Below, piece after piece: positions 1 to 8,209 of a DNA stretch of 64,000 nucleotides. The notes beneath the pieces were generated by a model. That model did no database searches and was not told the DNA's origin. It worked only from the letters and a program-made list of their open reading frames with translations. The translations under genes and the position numbers were made by a program. Location of the stretch: positions 62,001-126,000 of the forward strand of contig NZ_BBQI01000128.1 of assembly GCF_001652915.1 (NCBI RefSeq), in the 5' to 3' direction. This DNA is from Cupriavidus sp. D384. Lineage in GTDB: Bacteria > Pseudomonadota > Gammaproteobacteria > Burkholderiales > Burkholderiaceae. Position 1 is the stretch's first letter. Every line of letters begins with the position of its first letter.

Positions 1-358
1 CCGAGCGCTCCACCAGCCCCGCGCCCGATTCCACGCGATTGGCCGATAGTTCGATCAGTCCCTTGATTTCCTTGGCGGCGCCGGCGCTGCGCTGTGCCAG
101 CGACCGGACCTCCGACGCCACCACGGCAAAGCCACGTCCCTGCTCGCCCGCGCGTGCCGCTTCCACGGCCGCGTTGAGGGCCAGGATGTTGGTCTGGAAC
201 GCAATGCTCTCGATAACGCCGACGATATCGCCAATCTTCTGCGAATCGGCCACGATATGCTGCATGGTGTCCACCACCTGCTGCGTCAGTTCGCCACCCT
301 GAGCGGCCAGGCCCGATGCACCTCTTTCTGACGGTCTGTCGCCTGCCTGCGCCGCGGG
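1..358 (-). pseudogene. Methyl-accepting chemotaxis protein, 5'-truncated remnant (runs off window edge)
   Basis: The minus-strand frame encodes the cytoplasmic signalling hairpin of a chemoreceptor: [20 protein letters not shown] followed by [17 protein letters not shown], the highly conserved tip that contacts CheA and CheW. Homology begins abruptly around position 320 ([14 protein letters not shown]). Upstream of it the frame closes at a TAA at 359-361, and no start codon, HAMP, transmembrane or sensor region is visible in any frame. The receptor has therefore lost at least its N-terminal part; the C-terminus lies outside the window, so its state is unknown. The break lies about 270 bp from a tRNA gene, which fits, but does not prove, an old rearrangement at the tRNA. 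Confidence 0.75.
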
Positions 359-589
359 TTATCGGACTGACCTATTCCGGATGACGGACGCGGCGACCGA
401 AACTTGAGGCCAACTGGTCACCTCGGCCTGCAGCGGCCTGGAGAACACGGCATGAAATCCCGTCAACGCATCGCAAGTGGCGCCCTTCTGCCGGGATGCT
501 GGCTGGCGGTGGGCATGCCGGGCGCCGACGCAGCGGCGCTGCCGGCACCGACGCTGACGCACCGGGCCACCCTGGGGCAAAAGAAATGC

Positions 590-618
590 TTGCACTTTGC
601 GAAAGTCGTCTATAGAAT
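590..618 (+). promoter_or_regulatory. Sigma-70 promoter of tRNA-Val
   Basis: A -35 element TTGCAC (590-595) and a -10 element TAGAAT (613-618) are separated by 17 bp. The predicted start lies a few bases before the tRNA 5' end at 632, as expected for a stable-RNA promoter. Confidence 0.7.
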
Positions 619-631
619 TCGCGCCTTCGCT

Positions 632-708
632 AGGCTCGTAGCTCAGCTGGTTAGAGCACCACCTTGACATGGTGGGGGTCGTTGGTTCGAGTCCAATCGA
701 GCCTACCA
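632..708 (+). tRNA. tRNA-Val (anticodon GAC)
   Basis: A complete 77-nt cloverleaf is visible. The acceptor arm AGGCTCG pairs with CGAGCCT, the D-arm carries AGCTGGTTA, the anticodon stem CCACC/GGTGG encloses loop TTGACAT with anticodon GAC at 666-668, and the T-arm contains GTTCGAG. The discriminator base and an encoded CCA end are present. It reads valine codons GTC/GTT. Its own promoter lies just upstream and a terminator just downstream, so it is a single-gene transcription unit. Confidence 0.95.
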
Positions 709-722
709 ACGCACAAACAGGA

Positions 723-756
723 ACGGACGGTCGCCATTACGGCACCGTCCGTTTTT
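723..756 (+). terminator. Rho-independent terminator of tRNA-Val
   Basis: The perfect 9-bp stem ACGGACGGT/ACCGTCCGT (723-731 with 744-752) is followed by a T-run, 15 nt after the tRNA end. Confidence 0.85.
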
Positions 757-782
757 GCATTCCAGACCCAACGGAGCACTTC

Positions 783-1115
783 ATGATCCAGCCGAGCCCG
801 GTATTCAAGGACAACCTCGCCCAACTGCCCGCCATCGACGGTATCGCCCGCATCGACCTGGTCGACGCCAAGGGCGCCGTGGTGGCCAGCATCGAGAACG
901 TGCAGGGCAAGCAAGGCTCGCTGGCCGTGTACCACTACCTGCAGCACGCATTCGGCAAGCTCGACGCCCAGGCCGCCGAGCATGGCCTGGCCGTCTTTGC
1001 GGAACACACCGCCGATGCACGCAACCGCCCGGGCGCCCATCCGAATGTCGACCGCCTGCTGGCTATCGCCAACGGCGGCGACGCGCTGCAGATCCAGGTC
1101 GTCGCCAACGCCTGA
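783..1115 (+). CDS. Small conserved protein, DUF2322-like
   Basis: The product is a 110-residue soluble protein without signal peptide or membrane segment. It begins MIQPSPVFKDNLAQLPAID and contains GKQGSLAVYHYL and a NRPGAHPNVDRLL block. From memory this resembles the DUF2322 family of beta- and gammaproteobacteria (about 100 residues, function unknown). The ATG at 783 was chosen because the open frame further upstream runs through the tRNA gene and its terminator, and a GGAG-containing site precedes this ATG. It stands alone between the tRNA and the CDGSH gene. No function can be assigned; the family name is moderately sure. Confidence 0.75.
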   Translation: MIQPSPVFKDNLAQLPAIDGIARIDLVDAKGAVVASIENVQGKQGSLAVYHYLQHAFGKLDAQAAEHGLAVFAEHTADARNRPGAHPNVDRLLAIANGGDALQIQVVANA

Positions 1116-1210
1116 GCGGCCTGCCGTCCGTCACCGAACGGAGTAGAGTGACCGGGGGGATCGGGCCCGCCCACGTCGACTGGGCCCCGCCTTTTCACCT
1201 GGAGGGCGAC

Positions 1211-1426
1211 ATGGACGACACCACCCTTGTCACCGTCACCGTGCAGGACAACGGCCCCTTGCGCATCAAGGGGCCCGTCCGGATCGTGACCCCGGCCGGC
1301 GCGGCCTTCGTTGTCGAAGGCGATCAGGTCTGGCTGTGCCAATGCGGCCACTCCGCCACCAAGCCTTTCTGCGACGGATCGCACAAGCGCATGGGCTTTT
1401 CGAGTACGCCGCAGCCGCAGTCCTGA
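1211..1426 (+). CDS. CDGSH iron-sulfur domain protein
   Basis: This 71-residue protein consists almost entirely of one CDGSH-type 2Fe-2S domain. The signature CQCGHSATKPFCDGSH (residues about 38-53) supplies the three Cys and one His ligands. Such small proteins are redox-active or iron-sulfur carrier proteins; the specific partner is unknown. The start at 1211 follows a strong GGAGGG site. It is monocistronic and ends at a terminator shared with the convergent actP gene. Confidence 0.9.
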   Translation: MDDTTLVTVTVQDNGPLRIKGPVRIVTPAGAAFVVEGDQVWLCQCGHSATKPFCDGSHKRMGFSSTPQPQS

Positions 1427-1488
1427 CGGCGCCCTTACGACGCTCTTCCGACGCCCCGCCTCCGCTCCGCAATACGCCACACAAAAGC

Positions 1489-1519
1489 AAACGGCCCCCT
1501 GGTTCACAGGGGGCCGTTT
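1489..1519. terminator. Bidirectional terminator between CDGSH gene and actP
   Basis: The 12-bp stem (1489-1500 pairing with 1508-1519, AAACGGCCCCCT/AGGGGGCCGTTT) with a 7-nt loop ends in A/T runs on both sides, so it can terminate both convergent genes. Confidence 0.85.
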
Positions 1520-1535
1520 CTTCTTTGCGCGAAAC

Positions 1536-3200
1536 TCAGTGCGCGGTCGCTTCGCCTGCACCGATGCCCGTCTCCGAGCGCAGTTCCTGCGCCTCGAACC
1601 CGGCCTTGTCCAGCAGGGAACGGCGCGACTTGTCGGTCACCGAGAACAGCCAGATGCCAAAGAAGCCGATCGTCATGGAGAACAGCGCCGGCGACGTATA
1701 GGGGAACGGCGCGCTCTTGAAGTGGAACACGTCCACCCAGACCGCCTGCGACAGCACGGTCAGCACCACCGCCGACACCAGCCCCAGGAAGCCGCCCACC
1801 ATCGCACCGCGCGTGGTGCAGCCCTTCCACAGCACCGACAGGAACAGCACCGGGAAGTTGGCCGACGCCGCCACGGCAAACGCCAGCGACACCATGAACG
1901 CGATGTTCTGTTTCTCGAACACGATACCCAGGACCACGGCGATGATGCCCAGCACGATCGTCGTGAGCTTCGACACGCGCAGTTCCTCGGCGCTGGTGGC
2001 CTTGCCGTGCTTGAAGACCGTCTGGTAGAGATCATGCGACACGGCCGATGCACCGGCCAGCGTCAGGCCCGCCACCACCGCCAGGATGGTCGCGAACGCC
2101 ACCGCCGAGATAAAGCCCAGGAACACGTTGCCACCCACCGCGCTGGCCAGGTGAACGGCCGCCATGTTCACGCCACCCAGCAGCTTGCCGCTGCCATCCT
2201 GGAAGCTGGCGTTGGTGCTCACCAGCACGATGGCGCCAAAGCCGATGATGAATGTGAGGATGTAGAAGTAGCCGATCCAGGTGGTGGCCCAGAACACCGA
2301 CTTGCGGGCTTCCTTGGCGTTCGGCACGGTGAAGAAGCGCATCAGGATGTGCGGCAGCCCGGCGGTACCGAACATCAGCGCAATGCCGAACGAGATGGCC
2401 GAGATGGGGTCCTTGATGAAGTTGCCCGGGGCCATGATCGAGTCTTTCTTCGCATGCACTTCCACGGCCTTGGCGAACAGCTGCTCGGGGCTGAAGTGAT
2501 ACTGGGCCAGCACCATGAAGGCCATGAACGACGCGCCGCCCAGCAGCAGGCAGGCCTTGATGATCTGCACCCACGTGGTGGCGGTCATGCCGCCGAACAG
2601 CACGTAGATCATCATCAGCGCGCCCACGATGACCACGGCCACCCAGTATTCCAGCCCGAACAGCAGCTTGATGAGCTGGCCCGCGCCCACCATCTGGGCG
2701 ATCAGGTAGAAGGCCACCACCACCAGCGTGCCCGACGCCGCAAAGGCACGGATCGGCGCCTGCTTGAAGCGGTACGCGGCCACATCGGCAAAGGTGAAGC
2801 GGCCCAGGTTGCGCAGCCGCTCGGCCAGCAGGAACGTGATGATCGGCCACCCGACCAGGAAGCCGATCGAATAGATCAGGCCGTCATAGCCATTGGTGTA
2901 GACCGCCGCCGAAATACCCAGGAACGACGCCGCCGACATGAAGTCGCCGGCAATCGCCAGACCGTTCTGGAAACCCGTGATGCCGCCGCCGGTATAGAAC
3001 GTGGCCGCCGACTTGGTCTTCTTGGCTGCCCACTTGGTGATGAACAGCGTGCCGATGACAAACACCACGAACATGCCGATGGCGGTCCAGTTGGTGGGCT
3101 GCTTTACGGCCTGACCCAGGTCGCCACCGGCCGCGAACGCGTTGGCGGACAGCAGCATGGCCGCGCCAAGTGCGGCGCCGAATGCGTGACGGGTTTTCAT
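1536..3200 (-). CDS. actP: Cation/acetate symporter ActP
   Basis: The 554-residue protein is a sodium:solute symporter of the acetate permease type. An N-terminal signal-like segment ending ANAFA precedes about 13 hydrophobic helices. The core shows [20 protein letters not shown] and [15 protein letters not shown], characteristic of ActP within the SSS family. It takes up acetate and related short monocarboxylates across the inner membrane. Its ATG overlaps the stop of the upstream DUF485 gene (ATGA, 3197-3200), the conserved yjcH-actP arrangement, so the two are co-transcribed and probably translationally coupled. Substrate is inferred from family and partner gene. Confidence 0.9.
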   Translation of the reverse strand: MKTRHAFGAALGAAMLLSANAFAAGGDLGQAVKQPTNWTAIGMFVVFVIGTLFITKWAAKKTKSAATFYTGGGITGFQNGLAIAGDFMSAASFLGISAAVYTNGYDGLIYSIGFLVGWPIITFLLAERLRNLGRFTFADVAAYRFKQAPIRAFAASGTLVVVAFYLIAQMVGAGQLIKLLFGLEYWVAVVIVGALMMIYVLFGGMTATTWVQIIKACLLLGGASFMAFMVLAQYHFSPEQLFAKAVEVHAKKDSIMAPGNFIKDPISAISFGIALMFGTAGLPHILMRFFTVPNAKEARKSVFWATTWIGYFYILTFIIGFGAIVLVSTNASFQDGSGKLLGGVNMAAVHLASAVGGNVFLGFISAVAFATILAVVAGLTLAGASAVSHDLYQTVFKHGKATSAEELRVSKLTTIVLGIIAVVLGIVFEKQNIAFMVSLAFAVAASANFPVLFLSVLWKGCTTRGAMVGGFLGLVSAVVLTVLSQAVWVDVFHFKSAPFPYTSPALFSMTIGFFGIWLFSVTDKSRRSLLDKAGFEAQELRSETGIGAGEATAH

Positions 3201-3502
3201 GCAACCTCCTGCTTGATGCGGTCGGTCAGGTCGTCATAGACGCGGTTGGCATGGCGCACGTACAGCCCGGTAATCACGACGGTAAAGAGAATCACGAACA
3301 GCCCGATCGGCATGCCCCAGGTCATCACGCCCTGGCTCACGCGGGTCGCCAGCAGCTCCTTGTCGAAGGCGATCAGCAGCACGTAGCCGTAGTAGACCAC
3401 CAGCATCACGGCCGTCAGCAGCCAGCCCAGCCGGCCGCGCCGTCGCACCAGCTCCTGATACTGCCGGCTGGCCTTCAGTTTCTCGATCAGATCCTCTTGC
3501 AT
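3197..3502 (-). CDS. DUF485 inner-membrane protein (YjcH-like)
   Basis: This 101-residue protein has two transmembrane helices (about residues 27-48 and 62-84: [19 protein letters not shown] and a [19 protein letters not shown] region). It begins [12 protein letters not shown], and the RRRGRLGW turn before helix 1 is typical of DUF485. Members are encoded directly before actP and are thought to be accessory to acetate transport. The start at 3502 was preferred over an ATG 13 codons upstream because AGGAGA lies at good spacing before it. The stop overlaps the actP start codon. Confidence 0.88.
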   Translation of the reverse strand: MQEDLIEKLKASRQYQELVRRRGRLGWLLTAVMLVVYYGYVLLIAFDKELLATRVSQGVMTWGMPIGLFVILFTVVITGLYVRHANRVYDDLTDRIKQEVA

Positions 3503-3710
3503 CCTTGTCTCCTGCGCATCTGCTGCACGTCTTTGCTGCATTTATTAGCGTGTGCCACACGGGTGTCTCCCACATGGCATGGTGACAAGGTAATGCGCGC
3601 CCCTTACCCGGTTCTTACACGGTGCCGTTGGCGATGCGGGGGTAAACGCCTAGCCGGTACATCACATGGCATCCGGGCGGCACCTGCGTGCCTTGCGGAT
3701 GGCCCCGGAT

Positions 3711-3738
3711 TTGTATAGGCTCTCAACTGCGATACAAC
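3711..3738 (+). promoter_or_regulatory. Putative promoter/operator of the Rrf2 gene
   Basis: TTGTAT (3711-3716) and TACAAC (3733-3738) are spaced 16 bp as -35 and -10 elements. The same bases form an inverted repeat, TTGTAT and ATACAA (3732-3737) separated by 15 bp, overlapping the promoter. This is compatible with autoregulation by the adjacent Rrf2 protein, which is an inference. Confidence 0.45.
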
Positions 3739-3772
3739 TTATCCGAGTTAAGACTCGTCGGGCGAACCCATC

Positions 3773-4330
3773 ATGTCGTTTATCAGCACCGGGGTCGAGT
3801 ACGGCCTGCACTGCCTGCTCTACCTGACCCGCTCCCATGCCGCCGTGCAGGAAGCCAGCGTCCGTGACCTGGCCGAACTGCAGGGCATCCCCGTGGACTA
3901 CGTTGCCAAGCTGTTCACCAAGCTGGCAAGGGCCGAGCTTGTGGTGGCCACCGAGGGTATCCGGGGCGGATTTCGGCTGGCACGGCCGGCCGAGCGGATC
4001 TCGGTGCATGACGTGGTGCTCGCCATCGACGGTGACAAGCCGCTGTTCGACTGCCGCGAGATCCGCAGCCGCTGCGCGGTGTTCGAGGAGGCGCCGCCGG
4101 CCTGGGCCACGCGCGGCGTGTGTTCGATCCACGCCGTGATGCAGACGGCCGAGCGGGCCATGCGAAACGAACTCAAGCAGCAGACCCTGGCCGACCTGGC
4201 GCAGCGTACGGTCGACAAGGCACCTGCCAGCTTCGGGCCGCAAGTGGTGCATTGGCTCACCGACCGTGCGGCCAATCGGCGCGGCGACAAGGAAGAAGCC
4301 GCACCGGCCAGGGGGCGCAAGCGCGGCTGA
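3773..4330 (+). CDS. Rrf2-family transcriptional regulator
   Basis: The 185-residue protein opens with the Rrf2 winged helix-turn-helix (MSFISTGVEYGLHCLLYL, VRDLAELQGIPVDYVAKLF, wing GIRGGFRLARP). Three cysteines follow the DNA-binding domain at about residues 94, 101 and 117 (spacing C-X6-C-X15-C). They could bind an iron-sulfur cluster, but their spacing differs from IscR and NsrR, so the sensed signal is unclear. A charged Lys/Arg-rich tail ends the protein. It stands alone between actP/DUF485 (divergent) and ndh (convergent); the neighbourhood suggests acetate transport or respiratory genes as targets, with no proof. Confidence 0.85.
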   Translation: MSFISTGVEYGLHCLLYLTRSHAAVQEASVRDLAELQGIPVDYVAKLFTKLARAELVVATEGIRGGFRLARPAERISVHDVVLAIDGDKPLFDCREIRSRCAVFEEAPPAWATRGVCSIHAVMQTAERAMRNELKQQTLADLAQRTVDKAPASFGPQVVHWLTDRAANRRGDKEEAAPARGRKRG

Positions 4331-4362
4331 ACGCCCGCGGCAGTCCGCGGCAACAAACAGCA

Positions 4363-4387
4363 AAGGGCGATCAACATGATCGCCCTT
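4363..4387. terminator. Bidirectional terminator between Rrf2 gene and ndh
   Basis: A perfect 10-bp stem AAGGGCGATC/GATCGCCCTT (4363-4372, 4378-4387) with a 5-nt loop is followed by a pyrimidine-rich CCTTCTT stretch. It sits between convergent genes. Confidence 0.75.
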
Positions 4388-4435
4388 CCTTCTTCCATGG
4401 CGCGGCGCTCGCGGCGCCACGCATTACCCAAAGCC

Positions 4436-5647
4436 CTACGCCACGACAATGCGAAGCGGGTCTGCCGACGCCAGCGCTTCGGCGCGGTTCGCGCTGGGCG
4501 GATAGATCCACTCGGTGTTGATCTTCGTCTTCAGCGCCTTGGCTTCCGCGCCCGTCAGCTTGACCTGACGATCCCAGCCCTCGGTATAGACCGCGCCCCA
4601 CGGGCCCAGGTCCAGGCAGGTCACGTATTTCGGCTGGCTATACGGAATCTGCGCCTGGCCCAGCAGGTCGGCCGCCACGTTGTGCCCTGCCGAGCGGCCC
4701 AGGTTCATCGCGTGCTGGCACGACATCATGGCGAAGTTGCCCGCGTCGTCCACTGCGGCATAGGCGACATCGCCGGTGGCGTAGACGGTATCGACGCCCT
4801 TGACGCGCAAATGGCTGTCCACGTGGAGCCGGCCAAAGCTGTCGCGCTCGGCGGGAATCTGCGCGGTCAGCGCGCTGGCGCGTGCGCCGGCCGTCCAGAT
4901 GACGGTGGCAGCGTCAATGCGCTCGCCGCTTTCCAGCGTCACGCCTTGCGCGTCCACCGCCGCCACGCCCGAACCGAGCTTCCACGTCACACCGAGTTCA
5001 CCCAGCGCCTGTGTGATGACGGGGCGTGGGCCGGCACCCAGATCCGGGCCAATGTCGCTGTTGCGCTCCACCACGATCACGCGCACATCGGCGCCCTCAC
5101 CGAATACTTCACGCAGCCGCGCGGGCATCTCGGCCGCGGTCTCGATGCCAGTGAAGCCTCCCCCTGCCACCACCACCGTGTTGCGCGCGGCGCTGGCCGG
5201 GCGCTGCGCCAGCGCCGCGATATGCGCCTCCAGCTTTGCCGCATCGGCGATCTGGTCGACGTTGAATGCATGCGTATCGAGCCCCGGGATTTGCGGGCGG
5301 AACAGCCGGCTGCCGGCAGCCAGCACCAGACGGTCATAGCCAAGGATCTGGTCGGACGACCCTGCGCCCACACCCTGTACGTGCACCTGCCGGCCCTCCA
5401 CATCGATGCGCTCCACCACACCCTGCACAAAGCGCACCCCAACCGTCTTGAAGATCTCCTGCAGCGGCGCCTTCATGCCAGCGGGGTTCTGCTCGTAGAG
5501 ACGCGGCCGCACGTGCAACTCCGGCGCGGGAGCCACCAGCGCGATCTCCACGTCGGTACGGCCCACCTGGTCAAGCAGGCGGGCGGCCGCCAGTGCACTC
5601 CACATGCCGGCAAAGCCGGCGCCAATCACAAGAATACGTTTCGACAT
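4436..5647 (-). CDS. Type II NADH dehydrogenase (FAD-dependent NAD(P)H:quinone oxidoreductase)
   Basis: The 403-residue flavoprotein has two Rossmann motifs: RILVIGAGFAGMWSALAAA at the N-terminus for FAD and VVVAGGGFTGIETAAEMP at about residue 170 for NADH. The VYATGDVAYA segment near residue 290 is the conserved FAD-contact motif. These features fit the NDH-2 family, which passes electrons from NADH to quinone at the inner membrane without proton pumping. The start at 5647 follows AGGAGT at good spacing; an upstream in-frame ATG at 5731 gives an unlikely basic leader. It is transcribed divergently from a small secreted-protein gene across two matching palindromes (5746-5768, 5860-5882) that probably control both. 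Confidence 0.85.
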   Translation of the reverse strand: MSKRILVIGAGFAGMWSALAAARLLDQVGRTDVEIALVAPAPELHVRPRLYEQNPAGMKAPLQEIFKTVGVRFVQGVVERIDVEGRQVHVQGVGAGSSDQILGYDRLVLAAGSRLFRPQIPGLDTHAFNVDQIADAAKLEAHIAALAQRPASAARNTVVVAGGGFTGIETAAEMPARLREVFGEGADVRVIVVERNSDIGPDLGAGPRPVITQALGELGVTWKLGSGVAAVDAQGVTLESGERIDAATVIWTAGARASALTAQIPAERDSFGRLHVDSHLRVKGVDTVYATGDVAYAAVDDAGNFAMMSCQHAMNLGRSAGHNVAADLLGQAQIPYSQPKYVTCLDLGPWGAVYTEGWDRQVKLTGAEAKALKTKINTEWIYPPSANRAEALASADPLRIVVA

Positions 5648-5745
5648 CTTCAGACTCCTGGGCAACGCCCTTATTCCGTTCCACGGTGTTCGACGGCCAG
5701 TCCGGCGGCTACGACGGCAATGTGCTGGCACCCGGCGCCTGGCTA

Positions 5746-5768
5746 ACTACGATTCTATGAGTCGTAGT
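5746..5768. promoter_or_regulatory. 23-bp palindromic operator, copy 1 (ndh side)
   Basis: The arms ACTACGATT and AGTCGTAGT enclose 5 nt; they pair with one mismatch. The same arms recur at 5860-5882, and the two copies lie 114 bp apart between the divergent ndh and small secreted-protein genes. The size and symmetry fit the site of a dimeric regulator, identity unknown. Confidence 0.7.
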
Positions 5769-5859
5769 TTTAAATCTGCAAGGTGTTTTTCAAAGACCCG
5801 GCCAGATGTCAGGGCATTCGCGCACCCGCTTGCATCAGCCTCGACCGACGATTAGCATT

Positions 5860-5882
5860 ACTACGACTCATCTAGTCGTAGT
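5860..5882. promoter_or_regulatory. 23-bp palindromic operator, copy 2 (secreted-protein side)
   Basis: The perfect 9-bp arms ACTACGACT and AGTCGTAGT flank 5 nt. The site ends 21 bp before the ATG at 5904, so a bound protein would block transcription or early elongation of that gene. It matches the copy at 5746-5768. Confidence 0.75.
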
Positions 5883-5903
5883 TTTTGAACCATGGAGCAC
5901 ATC

Positions 5904-6146
5904 ATGAAGCAGGTCAACTGGGCAGGAATCCTGGGTGTGGCAGCCGTGCTGGCCGCCGGCATTGCCGCGTGGGCGGCGCAGGACGAAAGCGCGCGTGCGG
6001 TGCAATCCGTCACGCCGTCGCTGGTGGCGGGACGTGACCTGACGGGGGTGTCTGCGCCTCCGGGGCGGACGCTTGGCACCGGCGACGAGGGCGATGCCAG
6101 CCAGGCGTCGGGGCCGCCGCGCAAGTCGATCCGTTCGCAGGCATGA
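5904..6146 (+). CDS. Small secreted or membrane-anchored hypothetical protein
   Basis: This 80-residue product starts MKQVNWAGILGVAAVLAAG, a typical signal peptide or N-terminal anchor, and continues as a short polar, Gly/Ser/Pro-rich tail. No domain is recognised and no cysteine or metal motif is present. The ATG at 5904 was chosen over the ATG at 5892 because GGAG lies 6 bp before it. A palindromic operator sits directly upstream, and the same operator occurs near the divergent ndh, so the two are probably co-regulated. Function is unknown. Confidence 0.6.
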   Translation: MKQVNWAGILGVAAVLAAGIAAWAAQDESARAVQSVTPSLVAGRDLTGVSAPPGRTLGTGDEGDASQASGPPRKSIRSQA

Positions 6147-6171
6147 CGCGCGGCGGCGTGGCAAGCGCCGT

Positions 6172-6465
6172 TCAGCGCATCTTGCCCAGGATCGCCTTCA
6201 TCTCGTCTTCGGTAAACGCGCGCAGCGTCTGCGTGTGAACGTTGCCCTGCGAGCCAATCGACAGGCCGAAGGCGGTCACGGATGCGTCGTCCTGCGCTTC
6301 CAGCGTCAGGATCACGTCATATTTTCCGAGCGTCCAGAACACGTCATTCACCTTCACGCCGAATTGCGGCGCCATTTCGCGCACGGCTGCCGCGCGTTTG
6401 GTGGTGTCCTTGACAGTACGAACGCCCTGGTCTGTAAAGCTTGCGAGCACGATATATCGGGTCAT
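6172..6465 (-). CDS. GYD domain-containing protein
   Basis: The 97-residue protein matches the small GYD-domain family: it begins MTRYIVLASFTDQGVRTVKD and contains WTLGKYDVILTLEAQDD followed by SVTAFGLSIGSQGNVHTQTL. The fold is a dimeric alpha/beta barrel-like domain of unknown function, common in proteobacteria. The start at 6465 has a GGAGA site; an upstream ATG at 6666 would add 67 residues of unlikely sequence. No operon partner is close. Confidence 0.8.
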   Translation of the reverse strand: MTRYIVLASFTDQGVRTVKDTTKRAAAVREMAPQFGVKVNDVFWTLGKYDVILTLEAQDDASVTAFGLSIGSQGNVHTQTLRAFTEDEMKAILGKMR

Positions 6466-6735
6466 GGCAAATCTCCGACAGGATGGGACAGCGCCGTCAG
6501 CGCACTGACGGCGGCTCATGGCTTCGGAGCGTGACCCGGCAGGTGCGCGCGCGGGGCACACCGGCCTGATTGGCGGGAACAGGGACGCGTACACCTTGCA
6601 GGCGACACGCCGGGGAGTGTGAGCAACCTCGCATCCATGCAAGGAGCGAGCCACTGGCGGATCCACGCAGGCTGGCGGGGCGCGACGGCCATCCGCACGC
6701 GCAATTCCGCTCGGGGCGTTGCAGGCTTGAAACAG

Positions 6736-7074
6736 TCAGTGAGTTGGCGTGCGTACCGGGCCGGGGCACGCCTTGAGTCCTAGCCACATCACGCCGATGA
6801 CGATATTCACCGGGACGCTGAGCACGCCCGGCACATAGAAGCAGGCCGACAGCACGGGCGCGCGCATCAGTACCTCGACGGCTCCGCCCAGCCCGTACAA
6901 CAGCACGCCGCACCATAGCCAGCGCCGCATATAGGTCAGCAGCCAGTGCGCGCGCGACTGGTTGAAGCGCCAGGCCGCCGTGCGCGCGATCAGGTCGCCC
7001 CGGCTGGCGTCCTTGAACATCCAGTCGAAAAAGAAGTACCGATACAGCAGGGTGCGAAAGGCAAGCTCTTGCAT
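6736..7074 (-). CDS. Hypothetical membrane protein
   Basis: The 112-residue protein has an aromatic N-terminal half (LLYRYFFFDWMFKDASRGD, then WRFNQSRAHWLLTYMRRW) and about two hydrophobic segments (CGVLLYGLGGAVEVLM; ACFYVPGVLSVPVNIVIGVM). I do not recognise a named family. The start at 7074 is a compromise: the frame is open further upstream, but that extension is Arg-rich low-quality sequence lying antisense to the LysR gene. The ribosome site before 7074 is weak. An inner-membrane location is inferred from hydrophobicity only. Confidence 0.55.
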   Translation of the reverse strand: MQELAFRTLLYRYFFFDWMFKDASRGDLIARTAAWRFNQSRAHWLLTYMRRWLWCGVLLYGLGGAVEVLMRAPVLSACFYVPGVLSVPVNIVIGVMWLGLKACPGPVRTPTH

Positions 7075-7267
7075 GATGGTGGTGGGCCAGCTCCGGCCAT
7101 ATCGCGCAAAGACCGTGCCCACGCCGCTTCCGGCGCCGGGACTTTCACTACTGTAGGCGCTCAAGGCGCACGAGGCAGGTTTTTCACGCGCGCCATGGCA
7201 CCGGCGGCGGGCATGCACCGGACCGATGCATCGCGCGTCGAAGCGCGTTGAAGCGTCTCGCGGATCA

Positions 7268-8155
7268 CTATGACGCGTAGTGCGCCGCCATGAAATCGAT
7301 GAAGGCCCGTGCCCGGGGTGCCAGGTGCCGGGTCTGGGGATAGAGCGCGTAGTAGTGGCTGGCGCCCGCGTGATACTGCGGCAGCACACGTACCAGGCCG
7401 CCGCGTGCCAGTTCGCTGCGCGCCGTACGCTCGGTGAACGCCGCGATGCCCGCGCCGGCCAGCGCCGCCGCGTACAGCGCGGTAATCGCATCGGCAGCCA
7501 GCGCGCCGCGCACGGTCACGCGTTCGGTGCGGCCCGCCGTATCGGTCAGTTGCCAGGTATCGGGCGCTGCCGCGAATGCCAGCAACTGGTGTTGGACCAG
7601 ATCGCCGGCGTTGACCGGCAGGCCATGTGTTGCCAGATAGGCGGGAGATGCCACCAGGACCGTATCGGACCCGGCCAGCCGTTTCGCCATCAGGCTGCTG
7701 TCGGCCAGCGGCGCGCTGCTGATGCGCAGCGCCACATCGAATCGCTCGGCCACCAGGTCCACGAACTGGTCGCTGCACGACAGTTCGAGCCTGATCTCGG
7801 GATAGCGCGCGCGGAACGCGGGCAGCCAGTCCTGCAGTTCGAGCGTGCCAATCGCCAGCGGCACCGTCACGCGCAACGGCCCTGACAACTGCGCGCCCTC
7901 CCCCGTCATCGCCGCGTTCATGGCATCGATGCGCGCCAGGATGTCGGCGCAATGGCGGTGGTAGCGTTCGCCCGCATCCGTCAGCGCAAAGCGACGCGTA
8001 TTGCGATTCAGCAGTTGCACACCCATGCTGGCCTCAAGCTGCTTGAGCTGGCGGGACACCGTGGAGTGCGACAGGTCGAGCCGCTCCGCCGCCGCCGAAA
8101 ATCCCCGGGCCTCGACGATGGCGCGAAAGACGCGCATGGCAAACAGCTGGTCCAT
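7268..8155 (-). CDS. LysR-family transcriptional regulator
   Basis: The 295-residue protein has the LysR winged helix at residues 1-60 (MDQLFAMRVFRAIVEARGFS and DLSHSTVSRQLKQLE) and a periplasmic-binding-protein-like effector domain (SGPLRVTVPLAIGTLELQDW to the C-terminus). This is the common CrgA/DsdA-like subgroup found throughout Burkholderiaceae. It is co-directional with the isochorismatase-fold gene and lies 54 bp downstream of its stop, with a terminator hairpin between them. Its target and inducer cannot be read from the sequence. Confidence 0.9.
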   Translation of the reverse strand: MDQLFAMRVFRAIVEARGFSAAAERLDLSHSTVSRQLKQLEASMGVQLLNRNTRRFALTDAGERYHRHCADILARIDAMNAAMTGEGAQLSGPLRVTVPLAIGTLELQDWLPAFRARYPEIRLELSCSDQFVDLVAERFDVALRISSAPLADSSLMAKRLAGSDTVLVASPAYLATHGLPVNAGDLVQHQLLAFAAAPDTWQLTDTAGRTERVTVRGALAADAITALYAAALAGAGIAAFTERTARSELARGGLVRVLPQYHAGASHYYALYPQTRHLAPRARAFIDFMAAHYAS

Positions 8156-8180
8156 GGAAATGCCGTCCCCAAAAAGCAGA

Positions 8181-8201
8181 AAACGCCCCGGCGGGGCGTT
8201 T
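8181..8201 (-). terminator. Terminator hairpin between hydrolase and LysR genes
   Basis: The 9-bp stem AAACGCCCC/GGGGCGTTT (8181-8189, 8193-8201) with a 3-nt loop is followed on the minus strand by CTGCTTTTTGGGG. It can end transcription of the isochorismatase-fold gene before the LysR gene. Confidence 0.7.
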
Positions 8202-8209
8202 CGACAGTA

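Noticed and set aside
1311-3239. 642-codon plus-strand open frame opposite actP/DUF485
   Set aside because: It is the antisense shadow of the acetate permease gene; its product is His/Arg/Gln-rich low-complexity sequence with no domain.
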